Shown here: positions 5,859-13,914 of the stretch, one piece after another
How positions within the stretch are numbered: the stretch's first letter is position 1
Layout: every line of letters begins with the position of its first letter
Assembly (NCBI GenBank): GCA_022822245.1
Contig: JAJECB010000135.1
Span: forward strand, 1-19,902
Length of the DNA: 19,902 nucleotides
Direction of reading: 5' to 3'
DNA from: Gammaproteobacteria bacterium
GTDB taxonomy: Bacteria > Pseudomonadota > Gammaproteobacteria > HK1
Program-made: the position numbers and the translations under genes
Notes under the pieces: model-generated
What the model was told of the DNA's origin: nothing
Seen by the model: only the letters and a program-made list of their open reading frames with translations
The model's database searches: none

Positions 5859-8390
5859 TCAGAACGCGAGGCGGTAGCGCGCCAGCAGCGCGGCCTCGTG
5901 CTCTCCCCGAACGTGTCCTGCATCGCGTGTAACGATACCGGCCAGATGCGCCCGTCCACCCGCCCACGGACGAGACCAGGACAGCTCCACATCCCACTGC
6001 CGGCCCGAGGGCGCCAGATCCAGGACGACCTCCTCGACCTCGACCCGCTCGTCGGGGGTGCGCCCGGACACCCATCGGAGCCGCGCCTGTCCCGCTTCGA
6101 CACGCAGCGGCTGAGACAACCGCAATGCCCACTGTTCTCCTGCACGATCCACACGCTCCCCGACGAGACCCAGAGCGAACGAACCGGTCCAGAGCACCGA
6201 TGCGTCGCGTACCATGCCCCGCCCCTGCGTCTCGGGGTGGCTCATGCCCGCATGGGCGCTGGCAAGGAACGTCCAACCGGCGCCAAGCGAACGATGCGCC
6301 GACAGCCCCGCGATGACGGAGTCCGCGGCCATCTCGCCGAACGCCCCGCTCGGCCGCGCGCCCACCACGGCCTCGGTCTCGGCGAGCCACCCCGCCTGCA
6401 CGGCAAGGCCGGACCGGCCGAACCGATACTCCACCACCGCGCCCGCCGCTTCGCCCGCATCGGGGTCGCGCCCGTCGCCATGCTGCGCTGTGCCGTGGAA
6501 GGCTGCGATACGCAACGCGCCTGACTCGCTGTCCGTCGCGTAGCCGATGCTGGCACCGTCGCGGGCGAACCCAAGGAACGGATTGGCGAACGCGCCGTCG
6601 TCGATGAACGTGCCCAGCTCGAGCGCTCCGGCACCTTCACCGGCCCTGTCGTCTCGGGCATAGAGCCCGAGCTGCCAGCCGGGGTGGGCTCGGTATCCGA
6701 ACCGCACCGCTCCGTCGCCGATGCCCTGCACGAGCGACAACGTACCGAGCGAGCCGGAAGCGCTCGCCGCGGCGCCGATGCCTGAACCGTGGACGCCTCC
6801 GATGCCCTGCGAAGCCCCCACGGCATGGAGGCGCAGCCGGAGCTCGCCGTCTGCGGTGCGCCACCGCGCGCCACGTGGATCGCGTCCGAGCATCCCGAGA
6901 CGCTCTTCGAGACCGAACACGTCAGACCGTCCGGATCCGAGATAGTCGCCAAGCGGGCGGAAGAACGGCGCGTCCAGGTCGTCGAAGCTCGCGACCTCCC
7001 GTGACGCGAGCCCCCGCGCCAGCGCATCTCCGAACGCCCCGCCCACGCGGAATACGCTGACCGTGCTCGGCGCCGAGGGGCCGGAGAGCGAGCGCCCGGT
7101 CAGCATCCGCGTCCCGCCCACCGGACGGGTCGCGGCGTCGAGGTCGAGGAACCCCTGGCCGTAGGTGTCGGAGTCCGCGTACTCGCCCGTGCGGTCGGCG
7201 GTGGCGAGCATGCGCTCGACGATCTCGTCGCTGCCGAGCTGGTTGCGGTAGTGCTGCGCGAGCAGCCCGATTCCGCCCGTCACAAACGGTGCGGCCGACG
7301 ACGTCCCGGCCTCTTCCAGCGTGAGGTAGCACTCCGCGGTGCCGTCCGCGCAGTAAAAGCCCGGCACCGGACCGGTGATCTCCATCCCCGGCGCGGCCAG
7401 GCAGAACGCCTGCGCGATACCGCAGCGGCTGGAGAACTCCGCAATCCGGCCCTGCCGGTCGGTCGCCACCACCGCGAGCGAGTGACCGCGCAGCTCCGGT
7501 ATCCGCACCGCAAGCCCGGCCGTGATGTCGACCGACGTGGCCGATACGACCGATCCGTCGGGATTGACCTCGCCGTTGGAGTTGCCGGCCGCCCAGACGT
7601 AGATCGTGCGCTCGCCTGGCGGTGTATCGGCCTGCGCCATGGCCTCGATCACGTTGGGGAAGCGCGCGCGCAACGCTTCGGCGTCGAAGTCCTCGATGTT
7701 CCCCGGAAGACCGAAGCTCGCATTGACCGCCGTCGCCCGGCCGTTCAGCCGCTCGAAGGCCGATGCGAACTGCCGCTCGAGACGGGACTCAATCCGGCCC
7801 ACCAGATCCGGAAGATCACGAATCTGCTCGGGCGTGGGGTTCTCGCCGAGGATGTCCTCGATGATCGCGTCGAGGCTCGGGAAGCCGACCGAGATGACGC
7901 GGGCATCGAACGCGACCCCGTGGATGGCCGATTCGTTGCCGGCGCTCGCCCCGGGATCCGCCCGCCGGCCCGCCGCCATGACCCCCGCGACGAAGGTGCC
8001 ATGCCCGATCCGGCTGAGGCAGGTACCGTCGGGCGCACGGTCCTCGCAGGTGCTGAAGTCGGGGTTGTAGCCCTCGACATGGCCGGTCTCGAGCCTGCCC
8101 TCGAACCTTGGGTGGCTCGGGTCGACCCCGCTGTCGACGATGCCGAGCACCACCCCGTCGCCGGTCGCGCCTCGGGCATAGGCATAGTGCGCCTTGATCT
8201 GCTCCAGCCCGTATTGGTTGCGGAACTCGGGGTGTGCGGCATAGGCGCGGCGCCGCTCCGCTTCGGACTCCGGCGTCTCGGGTCCGGGCGGATCCGGCCG
8301 CAGGGAGGACAGGTCCCCGAACCCGACGCAACCCGTCACGGCGAGCGCCAGTGCGACCGCCGGCATTGCGTGCATCGACATCCGGACCAT
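5859..8390 (-). CDS. S8 (subtilisin-like) serine protease autotransporter, predicted lipoprotein (NalP-like)
   Basis: An 843-residue protein from ATG 8390. The signal peptide ends in a lipobox (AVTGC, Cys21), predicting an acylated N-terminus. The subtilase domain (about residues 60-420) shows Asp86 (GIVDSGVD), His130 (GHGTFVAG), the oxyanion Asn269 (AAGNSNG) and Ser364 (GTSSAAPFV). Cys pairs lie in the catalytic domain. The last ~260 residues alternate in beta-barrel style (repeated SYGYR/LGLYARD/WSLG-type strands) and end in Phe (RYRLAF), as expected for an autotransporter barrel inserted by the BAM complex. NalP of Neisseria has the same combination of lipobox, S8 protease and barrel, and processes surface proteins. 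The frame extends to 8588, but the lipobox fixes the start at 8390. It is likely monocistronic. Confidence 0.93.
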   Translation of the reverse strand: MVRMSMHAMPAVALALAVTGCVGFGDLSSLRPDPPGPETPESEAERRRAYAAHPEFRNQYGLEQIKAHYAYARGATGDGVVLGIVDSGVDPSHPRFEGRLETGHVEGYNPDFSTCEDRAPDGTCLSRIGHGTFVAGVMAAGRRADPGASAGNESAIHGVAFDARVISVGFPSLDAIIEDILGENPTPEQIRDLPDLVGRIESRLERQFASAFERLNGRATAVNASFGLPGNIEDFDAEALRARFPNVIEAMAQADTPPGERTIYVWAAGNSNGEVNPDGSVVSATSVDITAGLAVRIPELRGHSLAVVATDRQGRIAEFSSRCGIAQAFCLAAPGMEITGPVPGFYCADGTAECYLTLEEAGTSSAAPFVTGGIGLLAQHYRNQLGSDEIVERMLATADRTGEYADSDTYGQGFLDLDAATRPVGGTRMLTGRSLSGPSAPSTVSVFRVGGAFGDALARGLASREVASFDDLDAPFFRPLGDYLGSGRSDVFGLEERLGMLGRDPRGARWRTADGELRLRLHAVGASQGIGGVHGSGIGAAASASGSLGTLSLVQGIGDGAVRFGYRAHPGWQLGLYARDDRAGEGAGALELGTFIDDGAFANPFLGFARDGASIGYATDSESGALRIAAFHGTAQHGDGRDPDAGEAAGAVVEYRFGRSGLAVQAGWLAETEAVVGARPSGAFGEMAADSVIAGLSAHRSLGAGWTFLASAHAGMSHPETQGRGMVRDASVLWTGSFALGLVGERVDRAGEQWALRLSQPLRVEAGQARLRWVSGRTPDERVEVEEVVLDLAPSGRQWDVELSWSRPWAGGRAHLAGIVTRDAGHVRGEHEAALLARYRLAF

Positions 8391-9467
8391 TCCGACCCCG
8401 AGCGGTGTGCACCGCCTGCGATGGTACGGTCCCACCATGGCCCCGGCAATCGGTGAGGATTCCAAGCGGGTGAGCGAGAGATTCCTGCCCGGAGCGGAGA
8501 TCGAGTCGATTCTCAACGCAGTCACCGACAACGGGACCGCGACCAGCAAGTTCGACCGCCCGAAATCCTCCGTGGCGCTACCCGCCAATGCGTTCGGTTG
8601 CTTTTTTCGCGGGGCGTCCCGCCTTCCGCCACTGCCCGGATACGAGGGGAAACTTCGCCTGCGCGGTCGCTGACCATCAAGGTCGGGCTTGGGGTTTCCT
8701 GAGGGGGCGTCATCGAGTTCTCGATCGCCTCGCGGAAACGTCGTCGGCGCTCGTCGGCTTCGAATCGAGACGCTTCGTACCGTTCAGGTTCAGGCAGCCT
8801 TCGCGCCTGAGCGATGCCTACTGGCGTGCGGCATGGGTGATCAGTTGAACGGACACGAGCGCGTCCGGGACGGGCTGCGCGACACTCCCGAAGGATTCGC
8901 TCACCCGACGCGGCACAGTGGCGCGAGCACGCCCCGCGCTGCGAAGCGAGGTGCATCGGCGGGAGCGACACCGCCCGCTCAGGCCCATCCTGTGCCATCT
9001 GCATGCCGAGCCGGAAGTTTGTCCGGCGGGCGGCGAAGCCGTCGACGAGCAGGTGAGAGCCTGGCACCGTTATGAGATAGAGACATTCGGCGCAGCCATG
9101 GTCGATGATGAAGTGCGCTTCGTGTCCTGTTCTTCGCGGTGACGCTCGGATGCGTGGGCGGATCAGCCGGAGGGCCGCACTCGCGCGCACGCTCAAGCCA
9201 CGACCGCTTGCTTCTCCCCGCGGCGGACCACCGCTGCGGATTGCAATTGGCTCCCCTTTCGTCGCCACCGGGCGGCTGACGTTCTTGCCATTGCCCTGTC
9301 TATTGGCGAAGAGGGGGAGTCGAGCCCCTGGGGACATCCGGCGCGAGGGTGAGGCCCGCCAACCGCGTCCGGACCGGTCACCAAATCGGGGCCGGAGCCA
9401 GTAAAATCCGCCCCATTGGTTTCTCGAGCAGCGAGAGGACGGTAACGCCCTTGGGAGTGAGCTGGGA
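8391..9467. other. 1.1-kb stretch without a convincing gene
   Basis: It lies between two divergent secreted-protein genes and must hold their promoters. Long frames cross it on both strands (for example 8522-9541 minus), but they are Arg-, Ser- and Pro-rich, lack recognisable domains and have no supporting start signals. A short minus-strand stretch around 9,050-9,130 (HFIIDHGCAECLYLITVPG) reads more like protein and could be a remnant. A TAAAAT box occurs at 9402-9407 upstream of the metalloprotease gene. Confidence 0.45.
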
Positions 9468-11081
9468 ATGAGTACAGCAACGGAGTTGTGCAAGCTCCCT
9501 CGCAATAGCCTTGTGATGGATGCGCGCACGAACGAATTCACGGCTCTCCGGTCACGAGTCGTGGCCGGCTGCGTCGCCGTACTGGTGTGGACGCTTGCAG
9601 CGATTCCGCAGAATACGGCTCTGGCCTACACGGACTATGCGCCGCATGTCCGAAGCTCGGCAAGGGTCGAGTCCCAATCCGAGCCTCCATACTGGGGCAC
9701 TGTGTTCATTGATTCGAACATCATCATTCCCTCGGATCCGTCCTCACTCATCGATGTGACGTACGTTGGGAAAGGCGAACGGAACGTCTACGACCGGCGT
9801 CCCGCGGACTGGATAGACATCGATGCCTATCTGTTCATTGCTCGATTTGATGACGGGCTGAGTTCCGAGGTTCAGGTCAATCCGGAGTTTGGATCCGTGT
9901 CTGGCGCCAGGGAAGTGGCGAACACCTACGCGAAGATGGTGGGCCAGTTGCCGACCGTGCTCAGGCGCGACGTCGATACGGTTACGATTCACGAGGGCGG
10001 GGAATCCTGGGGAGGCGGAAACAACAACATACTCATCCATGTGGAGCATCTTGCGAGCGACGCGCATCTTCGCGACTTTGAAGAGGAGATGTTGATTCAC
10101 GAAGCCGGCCATACGTCATTGGATGCCGATCACGCGCAAGCGCCGGAGTGGCTCGCCGCCCAGGTGGCCGATGGTGCATTCATATCCACTTATGCACGGA
10201 GCCATCCCTTGCGGGAAGACGTTGCCGAGTCGGTCGTCACGTGGCTGGCGCTTCGGTATCGGACGGACCGGATTTCCGGAGCTGATGAGCAGACGATCGC
10301 CGACACCATCCCGAACCGGCTGGCGTACTTCGACCGCGTAATCGCGGCCCGGGACATGTATCCGATAAGGGAGAGGGTCTTCCACTCCCTGCCCTTGGTG
10401 CTCGGTGCCTCCGGTAGCGCTCAGCAGGGATTCGTTCGGATCCGGAACCGGTCCGGCGTGGACGGCGAGGTGACGATTCACGGCATCGACGACGCAGGCG
10501 AGCGCTTCGGCCCGGCGACACTCGCCCTGGCCGCAGGGCACACCACCAGCTTTAACTCCGATGACTTGGAGATCGGCAACGCGGACCGGGGCCTGGAGCC
10601 CGGTATCGGAGACGGAATCGGCCACTGGCGCCTGGAGCTCACAACCTGGCTCGACATCGAAGCGCGAGGCTACATTCGCACCGCGGGCGGGTTCGTCACG
10701 AGCATGTACGAGCTCGCGCGCGAGCACGCGCAAGTGCAGCGGCGTTACGTGGTGCCGTTCTTCAATCCTGCGAGCAACAGGTCGATCGTCAGCCGTCTTC
10801 GCATCGCGAACCCCAATGCCGTCGCGGTGGACGTGACGCTGGAGGCATGGGACAGCAACGGCGAGCCGGGCGAGGAGACAATCGAGTTCTCGATCGACGC
10901 AGGCGCCGCAGTGCTCATCTCCGCGCAGCAGCTCGAGAATGGCGCCGCCGGCGCTTTCGCGGGACGCCTCGGGGACGGGGCGGGCAAGTGGCGCTTTGAG
11001 GTGAGCGGCGGGGGCGAGGCGCTCGAGATCATGAGCCTGCTCTCGACGAGGTCCGGGCACCTCACCAACGTGTCGAGGTAG
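9468..11081 (+). CDS. secreted HEXXH metalloprotease-like protein with duplicated C-terminal beta domain
   Basis: A 537-residue exported protein. A hydrophobic segment (VVAGCVAVLVWTLAAI, residues 31-46) followed by ALA-Y marks a signal peptide; ATG 9516 would give a more usual n-region than ATG 9468, so the start is uncertain. Residues 211-215 are HEAGH, a zinc-binding HEXXH, followed by DADH (His222). Downstream, EDVAES (residues 250-255) could give a Glu third ligand as in gluzincins. Two related ~100-residue domains follow (about 306-415 and 418-537). Both share 'RI-x-N', 'GE', 'LxAG', a DLE/QLE block, a 'G-D-G-x-G-x-WR-x-E' block and an 'IxTxxG' end. They probably bind a surface or substrate. 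The specific peptidase family is not recognised. Confidence 0.8.
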   Translation: MSTATELCKLPRNSLVMDARTNEFTALRSRVVAGCVAVLVWTLAAIPQNTALAYTDYAPHVRSSARVESQSEPPYWGTVFIDSNIIIPSDPSSLIDVTYVGKGERNVYDRRPADWIDIDAYLFIARFDDGLSSEVQVNPEFGSVSGAREVANTYAKMVGQLPTVLRRDVDTVTIHEGGESWGGGNNNILIHVEHLASDAHLRDFEEEMLIHEAGHTSLDADHAQAPEWLAAQVADGAFISTYARSHPLREDVAESVVTWLALRYRTDRISGADEQTIADTIPNRLAYFDRVIAARDMYPIRERVFHSLPLVLGASGSAQQGFVRIRNRSGVDGEVTIHGIDDAGERFGPATLALAAGHTTSFNSDDLEIGNADRGLEPGIGDGIGHWRLELTTWLDIEARGYIRTAGGFVTSMYELAREHAQVQRRYVVPFFNPASNRSIVSRLRIANPNAVAVDVTLEAWDSNGEPGEETIEFSIDAGAAVLISAQQLENGAAGAFAGRLGDGAGKWRFEVSGGGEALEIMSLLSTRSGHLTNVSR

Positions 11082-11085
11082 GCTT

Positions 11086-11292
11086 GTGAGCAAACCCAGA
11101 GGCTTGGCTCTCGGGCTCGCGATCACGGCCGTCGTCCTGCTCGCGGACACGGCCTCGGCCGACGCTGCGCCCATCAATCGGCACCAACAGGACGCCCCAC
11201 TCGATGCGCGGCTGCCGCACCGAGCAGGCCCGGGGTGCGCCTCGGGCGCTCCAACGTCACGATTGTGGTGTGCGCTCGCGCCTTCGAGGTAG
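11086..11292 (+). pseudogene. signal-peptide stub of a secreted protein, cut by a transposon remnant
   Basis: A GTG start lies 4 bp after the stop of the metalloprotease gene, so the two were co-transcribed. Residues 1-27 form a clear signal peptide (LALGLAITAVVLLADTASA, cleavage near ADA). From about residue 30 the frame turns Arg/Pro/His-rich and runs antisense into the region that carries the TnpA fragment, ending at 11292. The most likely reading is that the second secreted protein of this operon lost its body when a Tn3-type element inserted and decayed near 11,170-11,190. Confidence 0.5.
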
Positions 11293-11469
11293 TGGCAGTG
11301 CACAGAGCTGGAGCGCGAGGCCGAGCTTGTTCTTCGTGCGTCGTCTTCGGGCGATGTGCTTCAGATCGTCGTCGGCCAGCGTGCAGTGCCGGTGCGGGGA
11401 CGTCTCGTCGACCGGCAGGTCGAACAGGGCACCACGCGGGCGCGGCGTGTGGATGGCTCTTCGGTTCAT
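11257..11469 (-). pseudogene. tnpA: N-terminal fragment of a Tn3-family transposase (DUF4158 region)
   Basis: The 70-residue frame from ATG 11469 matches the start of large Tn3-family TnpA proteins. A short basic N-terminus (MNRRAIHTPRPRGALFDLP) is followed by HCTLADDDLKHIARRRRTKN and KLGLALQLCALPLP, equivalent to the DUF4158 pattern 'YTLS-x-D-L-x-x-I-x-RRR-x-x-NRLGfAlQLcyLRyPG'. A full TnpA is ~1,000 residues, so over 90% is missing; the frame is lost just after the QLCAL segment. It diverges from the resolvase gene, as in Tn3 itself. Confidence 0.65.
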
Positions 11470-11590
11470 GTTTCATTACCTTCCGTGCGGCAGGTTTGTA
11501 TTGTTTTGTTTCCGGAACGGATTATGGAACGTATAATCCGCCCGAAATGCCCTCCCTCGCGCCCCTGACTCAAACCGCCGTTTGCGATAC
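11470..11590. promoter_or_regulatory. putative res/promoter region with palindrome CGGATTAT-N7-ATAATCCG
   Basis: The divergent spacer between tnpA and tnpR contains a perfect 8-bp inverted repeat at 11518-11540 whose right arm includes TATAAT (11532-11537). A pair TTGTAT (11496-11501) / GATTAT (11520-11525) with 18-bp spacing is another promoter candidate toward the resolvase. In Tn3 elements this spacer holds the resolution site and the resolvase operator. The AT-rich composition contrasts with its surroundings. Confidence 0.5.
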
Positions 11591-12202
11591 ATGCTGATCG
11601 GCTACGCCCGCGTCTCCAAGGCCGACGGCTCCCAGTCGCTGGACCTGCAGCGCGATGCGCTCATTGCTGCCGGCGTCGACCCGCAGCAGGTCTACGACGA
11701 TCTCGCCTCCGGCGTGCGCGATGACCGGCCGGGACTCGAGCACTGCCTTCGCGCGCTCAGAAGAGGCGACGTGCTCGTGGTGTGGAAGCTCGACCGCCTC
11801 GGGCGCAATCTCACCCACCTCGTCAATACCGTGCAGGACCTGTCCGCGCGCGGCGTGGGGCTTCGCGTGCTCACCGGCCAGGGCGCACAGATCGATACCA
11901 CCACCGCCGCAGGCCGCCTCGTGTTCGGGATCTTCGCTGCGCTCGCGGAGTTCGAGCGAGAACTCATCCGCGAACGCACGGTGGCCGGACTCAAGGCCGC
12001 GCGGGCTCGTGGGCGAAAGGGGGGCCGCAAGTTCGCCCTGTCGAAAGCGCAGGTGCGCCTGGCTCAGGCCGCGATGGCCAGCCGCGATACCTCGGTGTCG
12101 GAACTGTGCGCAGAACTCGGCATCAAGCCGGTAACCCTCTACCGCTACGTGGGGCCGCGAGGCGAGTTGCGCGAGCAGGGCGCGAAGGTGCTCGCGGCCT
12201 GA
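11591..12202 (+). CDS. tnpR: serine recombinase (resolvase/invertase family), Tn3-type TnpR
   Basis: A 203-residue protein of normal length. The catalytic Ser9 lies in GYARVSK. The conserved LDLQRDAL, KLDRLGRN and FGIFAALAEFERELIRERT segments of the catalytic domain and E-helix follow. The C-terminus has a Hin-type helix-turn-helix (SVSELCAELGIKPVTLYRYV). ATG 11591 was chosen over a TTG at 11582 because it gives the canonical MLIGYARVS start. It resolves cointegrates at res by a 5'-phosphoserine mechanism. It diverges from the tnpA remnant. It appears intact and could still act on related res sites. Confidence 0.93.
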   Translation: MLIGYARVSKADGSQSLDLQRDALIAAGVDPQQVYDDLASGVRDDRPGLEHCLRALRRGDVLVVWKLDRLGRNLTHLVNTVQDLSARGVGLRVLTGQGAQIDTTTAAGRLVFGIFAALAEFERELIRERTVAGLKAARARGRKGGRKFALSKAQVRLAQAAMASRDTSVSELCAELGIKPVTLYRYVGPRGELREQGAKVLAA

Positions 12203-12458
12203 ACCGCTGCGCGCCCCTACCCCGGCCGATACCCTTGCTGGCGCGAGACATCCGCCCTTGCGCTCAAGAGGAACGCGTCCAGGGCCCTCGCCGGAGGGCT
12301 GAGCGCTCAGCGGTGTCATTTCGCCCCGTTCGAGGACGTCGTGCGGGCTCTAACCCGTCCGGTCGAGCTCCGCTACGTCAAGCTCGACAAACCCCGCCGG
12401 TAGGGGGCCGTTTGGCACTGTCCTATACAATCCCCTTCCGGAGATCTGGAAACGAGCC
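12203..12458. other. spacer after the resolvase
   Basis: One plus-strand frame here contains a protein-like stretch (FEDVVRALTRPVELRYVKLD, ending at a TAG near 12402) without a start codon; it may be a remnant. A TATACAAT box at 12424-12431 could be a -10 for the small membrane protein that follows. Confidence 0.3.
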
Positions 12459-12707
12459 TTGCACAAGGGCCTGACCATTGTTCTCGCGAATCTAGTGCTC
12501 GCGCACGTTGCGGCCGGGTCAATTTCGTGGAGTTCGCCCGACGAGTATCTGTCGACTTCGATCGCCGCCCTTCTGTTCCACTTCGTGGCTGCTTGCCTGC
12601 CGTGGTTCGTGTGGCGATGGTACCGCGACAGACCGAACGTCGTGCTCCAGGCGTCAATCCAGGCTTTGCTGGGCGTCGGGTTCGTATTCGCGTTCTGGTG
12701 GCCCTGA
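12459..12707 (+). CDS. small polytopic membrane protein of unknown function
   Basis: An 82-residue hydrophobic protein from TTG 12459, with a weak GGAAACGAG upstream. Three probable membrane segments are visible: residues ~4-20 (LTIVLANLVLAHVAAG), ~33-51 (SIAALLFHFVAACLPWFVW) and ~62-80 (ASIQALLGVGFVFAFWW). There is a basic loop between segments 2 and 3 (WRWYRDRP). It ends 20 bp before the first terminal-repeat-like motif. No family was recognised. The consistent membrane topology favours a real gene, although the TTG start is unproven. Confidence 0.5.
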   Translation: MHKGLTIVLANLVLAHVAAGSISWSSPDEYLSTSIAALLFHFVAACLPWFVWRWYRDRPNVVLQASIQALLGVGFVFAFWWP

Positions 12708-12727
12708 ACGCGTGTTCCGGAGAAGCC

Positions 12728-12757
12728 GGGACCGTTCCGGTAGGGGGTGAAGTCGTA
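12728..12757 (+). repeat. terminal-repeat-like motif, copy A (forward)
   Basis: The core GTTCCGGTAGGGGGTGAAGT runs inward toward higher coordinates and is preceded by GGGACC. It is nearly identical to copies B, C and D. Copy A is most like D (both have GGGGGTGAAGTC). The pattern (GGG start, ~35 bp, inner end near TACGC in the uninterrupted copies) resembles Tn3-family terminal inverted repeats. Confidence 0.7.
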
Positions 12758-12775
12758 GTGCGCCAGGCGAACTGG
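12758..12775 (+). mobile_element. 18-nt 5' end of a group II intron, solitary
   Basis: GTGCGCCAGGCGAACTGG here is identical to the first 18 nt of the intron at 13318 and follows the same flanking motif. The rest of the intron is absent. It marks a second, deleted or recombined insertion. Confidence 0.55.
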
Positions 12776-12790
12776 CGGGTCGTTTCATGG

Positions 12791-13201
12791 TCAGTTCTCC
12801 GACTCAGCAAAACTCTCGGCCATTTGAATACACACTTCGGGGATATCGGTCGGCTGACATTCCCCCCCGCAACGCGTCAGACAGGCATCCAAAACCCGAC
12901 CGTAAGCAACCTCCAAGCGTGCAACTACCGAATTCATCAGATCTTCGGCATCCGCTCGCGCGTTGCTGTCGGAAGCAGCGGCCTGCATCGCCTCGAAAGT
13001 ATCCACCATGCACGCCCTACCTTCGGCCTCGGCCTGGTTTGCTTGCTCCGTAGTCATATCGTCGGCGAGGATGTCACTGGCCAAGTGCTCTACAAGCTCG
13101 ATGGCACGCTGGCACTTGGCCGGTAATGGGGGAGGCTCAGCAAACGCCGCTGATATGACAGCTGCGAGCACCGGCGCGCCCGCGAGAATCAGCCTCGTCA
13201 T
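12791..13201 (-). CDS. small Cys-rich secreted protein of unknown function
   Basis: A 136-residue protein from ATG 13201. Residues 1-21 are a signal peptide (LILAGAPVLAAVISAAFA, cleavage before EPP). The mature part is helical and acidic and has six Cys (30, 64, 107, 111, 115, 124), consistent with disulfides in the periplasm or outside. Spacing C107-x3-C111-x3-C115-x8-C124 near the end is distinctive. I do not recognise the family. The gene sits between two direct copies (A and B) of the terminal-repeat-like motif, so it may have been a passenger of a mobile unit. Confidence 0.65.
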   Translation of the reverse strand: MTRLILAGAPVLAAVISAAFAEPPPLPAKCQRAIELVEHLASDILADDMTTEQANQAEAEGRACMVDTFEAMQAAASDSNARADAEDLMNSVVARLEVAYGRVLDACLTRCGGECQPTDIPEVCIQMAESFAESEN

Positions 13202-13287
13202 GGTCGATTTCTCCCGAGTGAGAAGTCCCGCCGCCGCCTCGGGGATGCCCTCATACTTCGTTCGGGCGGAGCGCGATCATCCGACTT

Positions 13288-13317
13288 GGGATCCGTTCCG
13301 GTAGGGGCGAAATCCTA
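13288..13317 (+). repeat. terminal-repeat-like motif, copy B (forward), interrupted by the group II intron
   Basis: The copy reads GGGATCCGTTCCGGTAGGGG then CGAAATCCTA, and is followed at once by the intron 5' end. It is closest in sequence to copy C (CGAAATCCTA). It acts as the 5' exon of the intron. Confidence 0.7.
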
Positions 13318-13914
13318 GTGCGCCAGGCGAACTGGTGCGAGTGCAGCGGGTGCAAGTCCCGCAGGAGGGAAAGGCTAACCGCCACTTTTACCGCGAGCCG
13401 TGCGCCGGACATCGTGAGGTGTCAGGCGAAGCGTCGGTAGCGGCATGTGCGGGCCGGGCTATTGAGCCCCGAGACCGCCGCGCCGGATGCGCCGAGACTT
13501 TTAGGATAGTCGAACGCAACACCCACCAGCCGATTTGGTGAGGCGAAGTGGGGCATCCCGGGGTCGAGGAACCACGGCACGTACAAAAGCACTTCATCGG
13601 GACCTGGGAGGTCTTCAGGTCGCCCCGCAGTCGAGTGGGCCGAAACGAAAGGTAATCCGTAATCTGAGATGAACGACCTGAGGAAGTCAGACCCGGCAGT
13701 AGTAGCTATGAGACCGGCGAACAAGGGGCGGCAACGCCCGGCGGAGCCGGTGGAGCCAAGGGCCGGGGCCGAGGGAAGTCCGGGAAGCCAAAGCACGCGC
13801 CGCGCGCAGAAGCGGGCAAGCGTGTCACAGGCGGCCGACCGGATACGGCAAGCTGCCAAGGGGAACCCGGATGAGCGTCCTGCACCACATCATGGTGCCT
13901 GTGCTGGAGGAGGA
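13318..13914 (+). mobile_element. truncated bacterial group II intron
   Basis: It starts with GTGCGCC (GUGYG-type intron boundary). It contains typical domain I blocks: GTGCAAGTCCCGC, GAAAGGCTAACCGCC, GAAACGAAAGGTAATCC and the CAGTAGTAGCTATGAGACCGG region. The start of the intron-encoded reverse transcriptase follows. Domains V and VI and nearly all of the reverse transcriptase are missing. The sequence ends abruptly at an inverted copy of the flanking motif (copy C). It cannot splice or move by itself. Confidence 0.75.

Larger units (their letters stand above)
11178..12202. mobile_element. decayed Tn3-family transposon core (tnpA fragment, res region, tnpR)
   Basis: A TnpA N-terminal fragment (minus) and a complete serine recombinase (plus) diverge from a 121-bp region containing a palindrome. 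This is the tnpA-res-tnpR layout of Tn3-type elements. Most of tnpA is missing. The left boundary is inferred from where the signal-peptide stub loses protein-like composition; no left terminal repeat was found. Confidence 0.55.

Noticed and set aside
9290..9400. tRNA-like GC-rich segment with GAGTCGAGCCC
   Set aside because: No cloverleaf with acceptor and anticodon arms could be built.
8522..9541. 339-residue minus-strand frame between the two secreted-protein genes
   Set aside because: It is Arg- and Ser-rich and lacks a recognisable domain or good start. A short protein-like patch near 9,050-9,130 is noted but is not enough to call a gene.
12225..12402. Plus-strand frame ending in RYVKLDKPRR
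   Set aside because: It reads somewhat like protein but has no start codon and no family; noted only as a possible remnant in the spacer entry.
12385..12412. Possible fifth copy of the terminal-repeat-like motif (GCCGGTAGGGGG)
   Set aside because: Only about 11 bases match; the flanks before and after do not follow the motif.
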